Shown piece after piece: positions 27,421 to 36,578 of a DNA stretch of 64,000 nucleotides. The position numbers and the translations under genes were made by a program. The notes under the pieces were generated by a model. That model had not been told where the DNA came from and searched no databases. It worked only from the letters and a program-made list of their open reading frames with translations. Every line of letters starts with the position of its first letter. Position 1 is the first letter of the stretch. Origin of the DNA: Marinobacter lipolyticus (GTDB taxonomy: Bacteria > Pseudomonadota > Gammaproteobacteria > Pseudomonadales > Oleiphilaceae); assembly GCF_018424605.1 (NCBI RefSeq), contig NZ_QTKT01000004.1, positions 1-64,000 on the forward strand. The letters are read 5' to 3'.

Positions 27421-28162
27421 GAAGGCTCCTTAACAGCGGTTTGAAACGATTGGTTTTCAGTTGGTGGCCGAACAGCAACCCGGTGCCCACGCAGTATTTG
27501 CTGAACGGCACCGGCCGGCAGCCAAGCGCACCGAGGCGCTCGGCAAAGGCCGAGGCTGGCGTCTTGCGGTGGTACTTGATTTCAATAACAGCGACGTCAG
27601 GCAGATTCACCGCCTGCTCGCCGTCCGGCGATCGGAAAGACAGCCCGGTATCCAGCGTTATGCGTTCGGTGCCCCGGCGATTCATCAGGGTTACCCGTTG
27701 ATAGCAGACAAAAAGAGCCGGCAGCATCCGTGCCACCGGTAGGCCCAATTGCTCTTCCAGAAACGCCGGCACCTGCCTGTCCGCACAGGTATGCGGGGTA
27801 AGCGGCACGCGATTCTTGACCGTGCGCTGCCGGTTGTTCTTTTTCTTCACCTCCAGAAAGCTCTCGCCGGTTTCCCGGTAATGCCGGATGCGCAGCTTGA
27901 AACGGTTGAGCTTGCCGTTGTGATGGTCGAGGTAAAGCCGCCGCTCCGGCGTGTCGAAATACAGGGTGTCGTAGGTGAATCGCCGGCACCCATCCAGCTC
28001 CAGTACGGTGTAGTTGCTTTCCAGCCCCCGCAGACAAGGTTCCAGCATCCGAACCGGCACCAGGTACTTGGTGTCCACCCGGTTCATCAGTGGGGCCGCC
28101 ATCTGATCGGCCAGCGTGTGCCCGCGGAACGCTGCCAGCGGGCTGCCAACCGCCATGTTCAT
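27404..28162 (-). CDS. VTC domain polyphosphate polymerase-like protein
   Basis: 252 residues forming one VTC tunnel domain. Basic residues that line the tunnel in yeast Vtc4 are recognisable: RVDTKYLVP at the start, FKLRIRHYRE, FLEVKKKNNRQRTVKNR, and IEIKYHRK near the end. In Vtc4 this domain makes polyphosphate from ATP. No SPX or membrane domain is attached; the neighbouring DUF4956 protein could supply the membrane partner. The start overlaps the cotH stop (ATGA). The activity is inferred from the family. Confidence 0.88.
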   Translation of the reverse strand: MNMAVGSPLAAFRGHTLADQMAAPLMNRVDTKYLVPVRMLEPCLRGLESNYTVLELDGCRRFTYDTLYFDTPERRLYLDHHNGKLNRFKLRIRHYRETGESFLEVKKKNNRQRTVKNRVPLTPHTCADRQVPAFLEEQLGLPVARMLPALFVCYQRVTLMNRRGTERITLDTGLSFRSPDGEQAVNLPDVAVIEIKYHRKTPASAFAERLGALGCRPVPFSKYCVGTGLLFGHQLKTNRFKPLLRSLHGIGC

Positions 28163-29943
28163 CGCACGTCGGAGCTGTATTCGAGAGTGGCGTCCAGGCT
28201 CAGGGCGACGTCGCCGGCACTGGCGCCCGACCCCACGCGGCTGATGGTGATACTGCCCTCGGCACCCAGCGCCAGCGTGCGAACATCACCGGGGAGGCTT
28301 TCATCCACCTCGAACAGCAGGGCGTTGGTGGCGAAGCCGTGGAAGCGATGGGTTCCCGGCACATAGTCCGATGCCTCGATAAACAGCTGCAGCACATAAG
28401 GCTTGAAGTCGTCGCTCGCATCCACGCCAATCAGCAGCAGGCTGATGACCGGCGGCTTGCTCTCCCGATCCACGGAATACTCCAGGCTGTCGACTTCGAA
28501 GGCCGCGAAGGTCAGGCTCGCAGCGACCGCGCGACCGTCGGGCAGGGTAAAGCGGAAAGCGCCGTTATCGGTGCCGTTGCGCGCTTCGATCGAACCCGTG
28601 AGGCTGGTGGTGACCGGTGCACTGCAGTCCGGCTCACGATCGGGCAGCAGGTACACCGTGCCCGACGGAACCTCTTCCGCAATCGCCTGTTCTATCGCGG
28701 TGCGCCGTGATGGCCGGTAATTCGCCTCACCGGGGGCTCCCCGACCGCTGACGAAGGCTTCCACACTGGCCACCGCAGACGAACCGGTGCCGGTGAGCTG
28801 GCGAATCCGCTCCAGTTCTGCCAGCAACGCCGCCTCATCCCACTGGGTGGCGAGCAGATTCTCAAGTTCCGCCTCGTATCGGGCACGGTAGTCGGGCATC
28901 TCGAATAACCGGTTGGCGAGGGAGAAGTTGCGGTACAGCACCCCGGTCAGGGGTTTCAGAGGGTGCTCGCCACGAAAGGCGGTGTCCGGGCCCCAGGGTA
29001 TGAAATGAAACCGGCCATCCTCCGGGTTGCGGTAGATGTGGAAATTGTTGGCGTTACCGGTGGCGGAATCCCAGGCGCCCAGCAGGGTCTCGACCGCCCA
29101 GAAACGGATGAATTCGTCCACATCCAGCAACTGCGGCAACACGTTCATCATCTGCTCATCCGGGAGCGCCAGGGCGTCGTTCAATGCCTGCAGATCCGAC
29201 CGGTCGTTCTCTTCTTCGTTGGTCTTTTTCTCGAAGCGCCGGCTTCGCCAGGTCCCGAAATCGGCGGTCTGGGCCTCGTACTGGTTGCCGTCGTCATCGC
29301 CGAACACCCGCGCCAGGAACGGCTTTTTGATGGGCTCAACGTTGGTAAAGATGCCCAGATCCTGTCCGTTCACCGTCACCCTGGCGTAGTTGCATCGGGG
29401 GGCGGCGATACCGGCTTTGCGGAACTGATCGTAGGCCAGACACTGGCGGGCGTTGGACGGGTCCTGGCGATTGTTGTTCAGGGTCATCCGGCTCATGTTC
29501 TGATAAGTACGCCCCGGCCACAGATCATCGAAGTCCAGCTTCAATGAGGGCACGCTCGGACTGAGCGACCCCATGTAGCCCTTCTTGCGCACGATCACGT
29601 TCGCCATCTCGCTGCCATCAATGGTGACGCTGGCCTTGAATTCCGAGTACTCGAATTCGGGCACGCACTCACGGTCGGTACTGGCAAGGGTGCGGGCTTC
29701 CGCCTGCAGGGTGCTGAATTCCCCGGCATCCATGGTCAGATCCACTTGCACCACCCGTTCGGGATCGTACAAATTCCCGTTGCCACCGATATTGACCGGT
29801 TCGGTCGGCGCGTCGAAGTCGGAAGGGCTGGAAGCGTCGCTGCCGCCCCCACCACAGCCGGTCAGCAAAACCGTCAGTGCTAAGGCTGTACCGATGGAAG
29901 CTTTCGACCCGCGAAGGGGCCAGGGCAAGTTTATTGTTGTCAT
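28159..29943 (-). CDS. CotH-type kinase family lipoprotein
   Basis: 594 residues. A lipoprotein signal ends in LLTGC (C30) and is followed by a Gly/Ser linker. The CotH domain (about 60-420) includes LKLDFDDLWPG, LGIFTNVEPIKKPFLARVFG and the metal/ATP-site-like NNFHIYRNPEDGRFHFIPWG. CotH proteins are atypical secreted kinases; CotH of Bacillus phosphorylates spore-coat proteins. The C-terminal 170 residues are probably beta-rich. GGAG precedes the ATG. It leads an operon with VTC, DUF4956 and a porin, all overlapping. Confidence 0.9.
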   Translation of the reverse strand: MTTINLPWPLRGSKASIGTALALTVLLTGCGGGGSDASSPSDFDAPTEPVNIGGNGNLYDPERVVQVDLTMDAGEFSTLQAEARTLASTDRECVPEFEYSEFKASVTIDGSEMANVIVRKKGYMGSLSPSVPSLKLDFDDLWPGRTYQNMSRMTLNNNRQDPSNARQCLAYDQFRKAGIAAPRCNYARVTVNGQDLGIFTNVEPIKKPFLARVFGDDDGNQYEAQTADFGTWRSRRFEKKTNEEENDRSDLQALNDALALPDEQMMNVLPQLLDVDEFIRFWAVETLLGAWDSATGNANNFHIYRNPEDGRFHFIPWGPDTAFRGEHPLKPLTGVLYRNFSLANRLFEMPDYRARYEAELENLLATQWDEAALLAELERIRQLTGTGSSAVASVEAFVSGRGAPGEANYRPSRRTAIEQAIAEEVPSGTVYLLPDREPDCSAPVTTSLTGSIEARNGTDNGAFRFTLPDGRAVAASLTFAAFEVDSLEYSVDRESKPPVISLLLIGVDASDDFKPYVLQLFIEASDYVPGTHRFHGFATNALLFEVDESLPGDVRTLALGAEGSITISRVGSGASAGDVALSLDATLEYSSDVR

Positions 29944-30024
29944 CTGTTACTCCCTCAGATGGTTTTCAGATACCGGAGTCACGCCGGTTACAGGGAGTAT
30001 CGAGGGCACGGAGCAGAGGTGTAT

Positions 30025-30039
30025 GTAAGACGGTCTTAC
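30025..30039. promoter_or_regulatory. Palindrome GTAAGAC-G-GTCTTAC upstream of cotH operon
   Basis: A perfect 7-bp inverted repeat around one base, about 82 bases before the cotH start and after the aldehyde dehydrogenase terminator. Position and symmetry suggest the operator of the four-gene operon; the regulator is unknown. Confidence 0.45.
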
Positions 30040-30062
30040 GCGGCAAGATCACGGGCGGACAC

Positions 30063-30086
30063 GAAAAGGCCCGCCGAAGCGGGCCT
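30063..30086 (-). terminator. Rho-independent terminator of aldehyde dehydrogenase gene
   Basis: Minus-strand stem AGGCCCGC/GCGGGCCT with a four-base TTCG loop, followed by TTTT, 20 bases after the stop codon. Confidence 0.85.
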
Positions 30087-30105
30087 GGTGGCTCAGGGGG
30101 GCAGA

Positions 30106-31626
30106 TCAGAAGAACCCCAGCGGATTGGTGTCGTAACTTACCAGCATGCACTTGGTTTGCTGGTAATGATCGAGGGTCATCTTGTGGTTCTCACGACCAA
30201 CCCCGGATTTCTTGTAGCCGCCAAACGCGGCGTGGGCCGGGTACTGGTGGTAACAGTTGGTCCAGACGCGCCCGGCCTGGATGGCCCGCCCCATGCGATA
30301 GGCCCGATTGATGTCGCGGGTCCACAGCCCGGCGCCCAGGCCGAACTCGGTGTCGTTGGCAATGGCCAACGCCTCCTCCTCGTCCCTGAAGGTAGTCACG
30401 CCCACCACCGGGCCGAAGATTTCCTCCTGGAACACCCGCATGTCGTTCTTGCCCTTCAGCAGCGTGGGCTGGACATAGAAGCCGTTATTGTACTCACCTT
30501 CCATTTCCTCACGACCACCCCCGGTGAGGACTTCCGCCCCTTCCTGCTTGCCGATGTCGAGATAGGACATGATCTTGTCGAACTGTTCCTTACTGGCCTG
30601 GGCACCCACCTGCACGTCGGTGTCCAGTGGATTGCCACGCTTAATGGCCTTGGTGCGCTCAATGACCTTCGCCATGAACTCATCGTACATGTCTTCCTGC
30701 ACCAGGGCGCGGGACGGGCAGGTACAGACTTCCCCCTGATTGAAGAAGGCCAGCACCAGCCCTTCCACACACTTGTCGATGAACTCCGGCTCGGCCTGCA
30801 TCACGTCAGAGAAGTAGATGTTGGGGGACTTGCCGCCAAGCTCCACGGTGGACGGGATGATGTTCTCGGCCGCGCACTTGAGAATGTGGGAGCCCACCGG
30901 GGTAGAGCCGGTGAAGGCGATCTTGGCGATGCGTTTACTGGTCGCCAGCGCCTGGCCGGCCTCGTTGCCATAGCCGTTGACAATGTTGATCACCCCCGGC
31001 GGCAACAGGTCACCGATCAGGTCCATCAGGATCAGGATGCTGGCCGGCGTCTGTTCGGCGGGTTTCATCACCGTGCAGTTGCCGGCCGCCAGGCAGGGCG
31101 CCAGCTTCCACACCGCCATCAGCAGCGGGAAGTTCCAGGGGATGATCTGGCCGACCACCCCCAGGGGCTCGTGGTAGTGGTAGGCCACGGTGTTGTTGTC
31201 GATGGCGCTGGAGGTGTCTTCCTGGGCCCGGATACTGCCGGCAAAGTAGCGGAAATGGTCGACCGCCAGCGGCAGGTCGGCATTGAGGGTTTCCCGCACC
31301 GCCTTGCCGTTGTCCCAGGTTTCCGCCACCGCCAGCATCTCGATGTTCTGCTCGATGCGGTCGGCAATTTTCAGCAGAATGTTGGCGCGCTCGGTGGTGG
31401 ACGTTTTGCCCCAGGCCGGCGCGGCCTTGTGGGCAGCATCCAGGGCCAGATCAATGTCGTCCGCACCGGAACGGGGGATCTCGCAGATCAGTTCCCCGGT
31501 AACTGGCGTGATGTTCTCGAAATACTGGCCCTTGACCGGCGCTACCCAGTCACCGCCAATGTAATTTTCGTATCGACTTTTGAATGAAACAACGGAACCT
31601 TCCTTTCCTGGTTGTGCGTAAATCAT
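30106..31626 (-). CDS. NAD-dependent aldehyde dehydrogenase (ExaC/AldB-like)
   Basis: 506 residues from the ATG at 31626. It has the classical ALDH fold with the catalytic Glu in [12 protein letters not shown], the nucleophile Cys in [16 protein letters not shown] and the NAD-binding IPWNFPLLM and FTGSTPVG segments. Closest in pattern to the acetaldehyde dehydrogenases of alcohol oxidation (ExaC, AldB). It is monocistronic with its own terminator. The leader has an inverted repeat and a TTGTAGGA half-site that resembles the operator before the 22.1-kb signalling unit. Confidence 0.93.
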   Translation of the reverse strand: MIYAQPGKEGSVVSFKSRYENYIGGDWVAPVKGQYFENITPVTGELICEIPRSGADDIDLALDAAHKAAPAWGKTSTTERANILLKIADRIEQNIEMLAVAETWDNGKAVRETLNADLPLAVDHFRYFAGSIRAQEDTSSAIDNNTVAYHYHEPLGVVGQIIPWNFPLLMAVWKLAPCLAAGNCTVMKPAEQTPASILILMDLIGDLLPPGVINIVNGYGNEAGQALATSKRIAKIAFTGSTPVGSHILKCAAENIIPSTVELGGKSPNIYFSDVMQAEPEFIDKCVEGLVLAFFNQGEVCTCPSRALVQEDMYDEFMAKVIERTKAIKRGNPLDTDVQVGAQASKEQFDKIMSYLDIGKQEGAEVLTGGGREEMEGEYNNGFYVQPTLLKGKNDMRVFQEEIFGPVVGVTTFRDEEEALAIANDTEFGLGAGLWTRDINRAYRMGRAIQAGRVWTNCYHQYPAHAAFGGYKKSGVGRENHKMTLDHYQQTKCMLVSYDTNPLGFF

Positions 31627-31649
31627 CGTCGTGACCTCGTCTTTTTTAT

Positions 31650-31686
31650 AGGAGTACACCGCGGCTTTCGCGTGTTACTCCTACAA
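31650..31686 (-). promoter_or_regulatory. Inverted repeat and TTGTAGGA half-site upstream of aldehyde dehydrogenase
   Basis: Imperfect arms at 31650-31663 and 31669-31682 (outer AGGAGTA/TACTCCT) lie 24-60 bases before the start. The promoter-distal edge reads TTGTAGGA on the minus strand, identical to one half of the palindrome at 22081-22097. Confidence 0.4.
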
Positions 31687-31728
31687 TGTAGACCTCGCAC
31701 ACCATTAGTCGAATGAGGCCTTGGCCGA

Positions 31729-32628
31729 CTAGCGGGCGGCCATCGTCCGTTCGGCGTCGAGCAAACGCTGTTTGCGGGTGAGACCCCAACGATACCCTCC
31801 GAGCGTGCCGTCGCTTCGCAACACCCGGTGACAAGGCACCAGCACGGCAATACGGTTGCGCCCGCAGGCTGAGGCAACCGCTCGCACCGCTCTCGGTGCG
31901 TTCATTCGTCGGGCCAGTTCACTGTAGCTGATGACTTCCCCCTCGCGAACGCTCAGCAAAAGTTTCCATACGCGGATCTGAAAAGTAGTGCCACGCATGT
32001 CCAGCGGTAACTCGGGGCGTGGCTGGCTGTGACTCAGGTGGGCGTCGAGCGCGTCGATCCAGGCGTCCAGGTGGGGTGCTCCCCGCGCCTGGGAAAGGGT
32101 CAGTTCAGCACGCGGGAACTCGTGCCGCAGTTGCGCGCGCAGACTGTCTTCATGATCACCGAATTCGGCAAAGCATACGCCGGTATCTGTTGCCCCCATC
32201 ATCAGCAAGCCATGGGCTGTTTGTCGGCAGGCATAGGCAATACGCTCACCCTCGCCGCCCTTGCGGTAGATACCGGGCGCCATTCCCACCTGTCGCTCTG
32301 CCTGGCCATAAACCCGGCTGACAGAACCGAAGCCAGCCTCGTAGATTGCGTCAGTAACGGAGTGACCGGTTTGCAACGCCCCCTTGAATGTCTGCATTCG
32401 CAGGCCATCCTGATACGCTTTGGGGGATACCCCGAAGGTGTCTATGAACGCGCGATGGAGGCGGGAGACCGACAGCCCGGCAACGGCGGCGAGGTCCGCC
32501 AGCCGAAGCGGCTCCTGCGCCCGCGCCTCGATGTAGCGAGCCAGGGCCACCATCCGATCCGCGAGGGTGGCAGTGCCTTCGGATTGACCGGCAGCCTCAG
32601 ACTGCCGGGGGCGCGATGAACTGGGCAT
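31729..32628 (-). CDS. AraC-type regulator fused to O6-alkylguanine-DNA alkyltransferase (Ada-like, short)
   Basis: 299 residues. Residues about 25-125 are an AraC/XylS HTH domain (LADLAAVAGLSVSRLHRAF); residues about 140-295 are an alkylguanine methyltransferase with nucleophile C266 in VPCHRVLRSDG. The N-terminal zinc Ada domain that accepts phosphotriester methyl groups is missing, so this is the AdaA-less two-domain form. It should repair O6-methylguanine and may regulate alkylation genes, but the usual methyl-sensing switch is absent. Transcribed toward the aldehyde dehydrogenase gene. Confidence 0.92.
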   Translation of the reverse strand: MPSSSRPRQSEAAGQSEGTATLADRMVALARYIEARAQEPLRLADLAAVAGLSVSRLHRAFIDTFGVSPKAYQDGLRMQTFKGALQTGHSVTDAIYEAGFGSVSRVYGQAERQVGMAPGIYRKGGEGERIAYACRQTAHGLLMMGATDTGVCFAEFGDHEDSLRAQLRHEFPRAELTLSQARGAPHLDAWIDALDAHLSHSQPRPELPLDMRGTTFQIRVWKLLLSVREGEVISYSELARRMNAPRAVRAVASACGRNRIAVLVPCHRVLRSDGTLGGYRWGLTRKQRLLDAERTMAAR

Positions 32629-32732
32629 AAGCTGAGTCCTGTCTTTGCGTTTCCCCTTTCCTTTGTACTTTGCCCCGATCCGCCGCCGGCTGCTATCCGT
32701 TTTTTGCGCCCCGAGGCAAGTTCAGCCGCGCA

Positions 32733-34175
32733 TCAGCTGCCAAGGGCGGCCAACTCCTCAAGACAATCCGTCAGGAACTGTGAAGGCGCCCCCAACACCG
32801 CCTCGTCGGCCACCACGCCGAACTGGACACGACCGGCGTAGCTGACGATGCTCACGCCGAGCCCGATGTCGCCCGCCTGGGGTACCCAGAACATCTGCTC
32901 GGTGATGCGGCAGCCAGCCAGGAACCGCTCCTCACGGGAACCCGGCACGTTCGATACCACCGCACTGGCTTTGCGATAAAACACATCCGCCACGGGCTCA
33001 CGCCAGGGCTCGGGCACCAGCGAGGCGCTGGCGGTCAGCCCCCAGGCGATGCCCGGTTGCCAGCTTTTTTTCAGGCGGCGGGTTTCGTGTTTGATGCGGA
33101 ACAGCCGCTCAAGCGAACTTTCACCGTCCACCGGCAAGGGCACAAAGACCGTACCGAAACAGTTTCCGAGAGCGCCGGGCTCAGGTTTGATGCCGGCCGG
33201 CAGCTGCCCGCGGATATCCACCGGAACCGCGGCATGCAGCACCGCCTCGTCCAGATCGGTCGGCCCGGCGGCAAGCTGCTTGCGTACCGCCGCCGCAACG
33301 CAGCTGAGCAAGACATCGTTGATGGTGACGCCGGTGGCGCTGGCAACCTGCCGAAAGCGCTCCAGCGCTATGGGTTCCGACCAGCAACATTGCCGCCGCC
33401 CCAACAGCGGACGCCGGAGCGACGACGGACTGTCTTCCGGTTCGATCAGAAACTGACTGACTTCATTCACCAGCTTCAGACCCGACTGGGCAAACCGCTC
33501 CAGCACACGTCCAGCACCCTCACGACTGCCCGACGCGCCCTCTGCGGGGCCGTCTGTGCTGCCCGCGCGCGCGCCGGACGCGGCCGCCACTTCCTCACCG
33601 ATCAGCTCTTTCAGCCACGCGCCGGCGGCCATACCCCAGCGCTTGACGTCCGCCTGCTCGGCGCTGCCATAAATAGCGGGCAACTGGCGGGGCGATGGCG
33701 GGCAGATACGCTCGAACACCCCCAGCAGTGACAATCCGTCGGCGTAACAGTGATGCATGCGCAGGATCAGCGCCGCGCCGCCTTCGGCATGGGGCGCAAG
33801 CCAGAACTTCCAGAGCGGGCGATAGGCCGGCAGCGGCTGATTGAGGCGGGCGGACACCCAGTCCTGCAGCTGCGCGTGCGTGAAGGGCTCACGGGCCACC
33901 TGCAGGTGATGGCGCAGATCGAACACGGTATCTTCTTGCCACCACCAGCCCGGCGAACGCTGGACCGGCACATAGCGGAAGCGCTGCCAGGCCAGCCAGT
34001 ACACCGCCAGAAATTCCCGCAGACGGGGTTCCGTCAGCCCGTCCACCCGCAGCATGACCGTGATGGTCATGGGGTTTTCGGGTCTTTCCAGGGCCAGCCA
34101 TGCCGAATCCACAGGCAACAGGAGATGTGAGTCCTCTTGATTCAAATCTGACTGTCCCCGGGGTGATTGGATCAA
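32733..34175 (-). CDS. Wax ester synthase/diacylglycerol acyltransferase (WS/DGAT family)
   Basis: 480 residues. The catalytic HHXXXDG motif is present as H141-HCYA-DG (RMHHCYADGLSLL), with the conserved PVDSAWLALERPENPM opening and the C-terminal SNVPGSREERFLAGC region. It condenses acyl-CoA with long-chain alcohols or diacylglycerol to make storage wax esters or triacylglycerol, typical of oil-accumulating marine bacteria. The start is uncertain: TTG at 34175, with another TTG at 34145 that fits the family N-terminus. Divergent from the hydrolase gene. Confidence 0.92.
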   Translation of the reverse strand: MIQSPRGQSDLNQEDSHLLLPVDSAWLALERPENPMTITVMLRVDGLTEPRLREFLAVYWLAWQRFRYVPVQRSPGWWWQEDTVFDLRHHLQVAREPFTHAQLQDWVSARLNQPLPAYRPLWKFWLAPHAEGGAALILRMHHCYADGLSLLGVFERICPPSPRQLPAIYGSAEQADVKRWGMAAGAWLKELIGEEVAAASGARAGSTDGPAEGASGSREGAGRVLERFAQSGLKLVNEVSQFLIEPEDSPSSLRRPLLGRRQCCWSEPIALERFRQVASATGVTINDVLLSCVAAAVRKQLAAGPTDLDEAVLHAAVPVDIRGQLPAGIKPEPGALGNCFGTVFVPLPVDGESSLERLFRIKHETRRLKKSWQPGIAWGLTASASLVPEPWREPVADVFYRKASAVVSNVPGSREERFLAGCRITEQMFWVPQAGDIGLGVSIVSYAGRVQFGVVADEAVLGAPSQFLTDCLEELAALGS

Positions 34176-34259
34176 ACAAAGTTTCAGGCGAATCCAGCAT
34201 TGTGCCAGACAACCGGAATCGCCTCCACAAGGCGACCGGGCGCGCAGGGTTACAAAAAA

Positions 34260-34273
34260 TTACACGCGTGTAA
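34260..34273. promoter_or_regulatory. Palindrome TTACACGCGTGTAA between WS/DGAT and hydrolase genes
   Basis: A perfect 14-base palindrome in the 318-base divergent interval 34176-34493. A wider repeat GGGTTAC (34248-34254) and GTAACCC (34270-34276) brackets it. Position suggests an operator for one or both divergent genes. Apart from this I see no gene or RNA in the interval. Confidence 0.5.
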
Positions 34274-34493
34274 CCCTTCACCCCTATACTGGTTATAAGC
34301 GTTAGTGAAATGGTTATGACTGAAGGCCGGCGGGATGGTTTATTCAGCAAACCAAGCAGACTATTGGCCGTGGACCTTCGTAAATAAGGTAGCCAGCGCC
34401 AATAACCAGGGCCGGCAATCGCGATACAACAGTCACTATCAGCACAGACCAATACCGACAACAGTCTTACACGGTGCTGACAGGAGAACGGTT

Positions 34494-35417
34494 ATGAAAG
34501 CGAGCCACGTTCGCAAACTGATAAAACCGATTGAAAGCGCCTACTCAGAAATGTTTTCGGGCAGGGTCTACCGCGTCGGCAAAGGCGCCGTGTCTGTCCG
34601 CAATCACAGCGGCGAGGCGCAGCAGACGGTCATCGGTGTGCACGGTTTCCTGGAAAATCACTGCTACTTTACCCAGGCCTATGAAGAACCCACCACCGAA
34701 CTGATCCTGCTGACCTGCAGCAATTACCACATTCCGGTCAACGGCGTAACGCCCGAGACACCGGACTGGGAAGTGCCGATCAAACACCTTGAGGGCACCA
34801 TCGAGTACGACGCCTGTATCCTGAACCAGGCGGTCGCCAATCTGCCCGGCACCGACAACATTCGCATTCACGGTCATTCCCGCGGTGGCGCGGTCATCCT
34901 CGAGGCCATTCGCCAGTGGCCGGAACTGTACGAGAACGTGGAAGTGGTTCTGGAAGCGCCGGTACTGCCCCAGGCCAGCCTGCACGCCCTGGTAACCACG
35001 ATCCTGGAGCCGGTCAGCCACGGCATGTGGCCCTGGCTGATCCGTCTGATCAACACGGCGCCGTCGTCGGCCTACGGCCAGACTTTCTTCGGGCGCATGA
35101 ACCCGCGCAAGAAACAGCTGCTGAGCAAACTGTTCTCCGCCACCAAGGACCACCTGACCATCGTTCGCAACATCGAGAACATCATGGACTGGATGGAGCG
35201 CACCGACACCAGCGTCTACAACAACGTTCGCCACGGCACCTTCCTGATCCCCGCGGTGGACCGCATCCTGGACCGTTCCGCGATGCTGGCCAGCGCGCGG
35301 CAGAGCCCGACCACCATGCGGATTGTGGAAACCCAGGCGCCCAGCCACTTCATCACCCTGGACAGCAAGGAGTGGGTACCCGGGTTTGAGACCCTGCCGA
35401 CCGCCGTCCAGGGCTGA
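34494..35417 (+). CDS. Alpha/beta hydrolase
   Basis: 307 residues from the ATG at 34494, preceded by GGAG. The nucleophile elbow GHSRGG (S129), an oxyanion-type HGFLE segment near residue 50 and a C-terminal APSHFIT histidine complete a hydrolase triad pattern. No signal peptide, so it is cytoplasmic. Divergent from the wax ester synthase gene, so it could be a lipase or esterase of storage-lipid metabolism; that link is positional only. Confidence 0.85.
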   Translation: MKASHVRKLIKPIESAYSEMFSGRVYRVGKGAVSVRNHSGEAQQTVIGVHGFLENHCYFTQAYEEPTTELILLTCSNYHIPVNGVTPETPDWEVPIKHLEGTIEYDACILNQAVANLPGTDNIRIHGHSRGGAVILEAIRQWPELYENVEVVLEAPVLPQASLHALVTTILEPVSHGMWPWLIRLINTAPSSAYGQTFFGRMNPRKKQLLSKLFSATKDHLTIVRNIENIMDWMERTDTSVYNNVRHGTFLIPAVDRILDRSAMLASARQSPTTMRIVETQAPSHFITLDSKEWVPGFETLPTAVQG

Positions 35418-35487
35418 CACTGCCATCCTGAACCACGCTCCGGTAAACTCTCAGCTTTGCTGATACGGCTTACCGGAGCACCCCCGC

Positions 35488-36237
35488 ATGTATCGTGAGC
35501 GCCTCGTCGCCACCAACGTCCAGTCAGACAATGCCCGCCGGCTTCAGAGCCTGCTGCTGGACTATCACGATTTTCGCCAGCACAAGATTCGCCATCCTCG
35601 CTGTGAGGACACCTTCCGCGTGGCTGAGTGGCAGGCCGAGCGGCTGCGCCAGACCCATCAGGACCTCTACCAGCATCCGGGCTACCACACCGGGCTGGAG
35701 TTTCTGCTGACCGACCTGTACGCCCCCGCCAGCATGACCCGCCGCGATGACAACATCGACCGGGTTTTTCCCAGGATGGTGAAATGGTTGCCCGACCACT
35801 TGCTAGGGACCTTCGCCGGCCTGGTAGAGCTCAATCTGATCACCCAGCAGCTGGATCTCGAGCTGGCGGATATTCTCGCGCGCCGGGGCGTTGCCATGGA
35901 GCAGATATCGACGGACGAGTACTGCGCCGCGTTCCGCGCCAGCGGCCAACTGGCACATCGTGAGCGCCAGATCGCCCTGGTTGCCGATGTGGGTCGCCAG
36001 CTTGATCGCTATGTGCGCAACCGCACTCTGGGTTGGCTGCTGAGCATGACCCGCAGTCCGGCGGAAATGGCCGACCTGAGCGACCTGCACAGCTTCCTGC
36101 ACCGCGGTTATACGGCGTTTCGGGAAATGGATGAGGTGGACACCCTGATCGAGCGGCTGGTTACCCGCGAGCAGCGGGTGATGGAGAATATCCTCCGCGG
36201 CCACCCGGAGCCTTTTCGCCTGCCCGAAGCAATGTAA
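35488..36237 (+). CDS. FFLEELY motif family protein
   Basis: 249 residues, soluble and helical, with the family motif in diverged form (EFLLTDLYAP) followed by the typical acidic RRDDNIDRVFPRM. The family is found in Pseudomonas and Marinobacter relatives and has no established function. GGAG lies upstream of the ATG. It stands alone, convergent with the PHA-system gene. Confidence 0.8.
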   Translation: MYRERLVATNVQSDNARRLQSLLLDYHDFRQHKIRHPRCEDTFRVAEWQAERLRQTHQDLYQHPGYHTGLEFLLTDLYAPASMTRRDDNIDRVFPRMVKWLPDHLLGTFAGLVELNLITQQLDLELADILARRGVAMEQISTDEYCAAFRASGQLAHRERQIALVADVGRQLDRYVRNRTLGWLLSMTRSPAEMADLSDLHSFLHRGYTAFREMDEVDTLIERLVTREQRVMENILRGHPEPFRLPEAM

Positions 36238-36261
36238 TGCGATACCTCGGCATCGGGCCCG

Positions 36262-36540
36262 TCAGGCAGTAATGATCTGGTCGAGCTGAGAGTGGATTTC
36301 CTGCTCGATGCGGGACTTGAACGGCCGCAGCAGCATGCCCAGCTCCAGATGAACGTGCAGGTCGTCGGCGGTAATGTTGAGCTGGCCTTTCACACCGCTG
36401 CGTTTGAAACGCAGCACATCGCCCTCCCACTGGTAGTTGACATCAAACTGTCGGGACAGGTCCTCGGCGAGGGTTTCGGCGGCCTGGCGGGCATGTTCCT
36501 TATCCATGGAATGGGCGCGATGAACATCAATGACAGACAT
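36262..36540 (-). CDS. Polyhydroxyalkanoic acid system family protein
   Basis: 92 residues, the usual length of the TIGR02610-type family associated with PHA granule regions, with the pattern SVIDVHRAHSMDKEHARQ and the C-terminal LLRPFKSRIEQEI. Possibly granule-associated. It fits with wax-ester storage in the same region, but no PHA synthase gene lies in the window. Confidence 0.85.
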   Translation of the reverse strand: MSVIDVHRAHSMDKEHARQAAETLAEDLSRQFDVNYQWEGDVLRFKRSGVKGQLNITADDLHVHLELGMLLRPFKSRIEQEIHSQLDQIITA

Positions 36541-36578
36541 GTATCAGCTTTCTCTTCAAAAGTGGGCGGTTTTATAGT

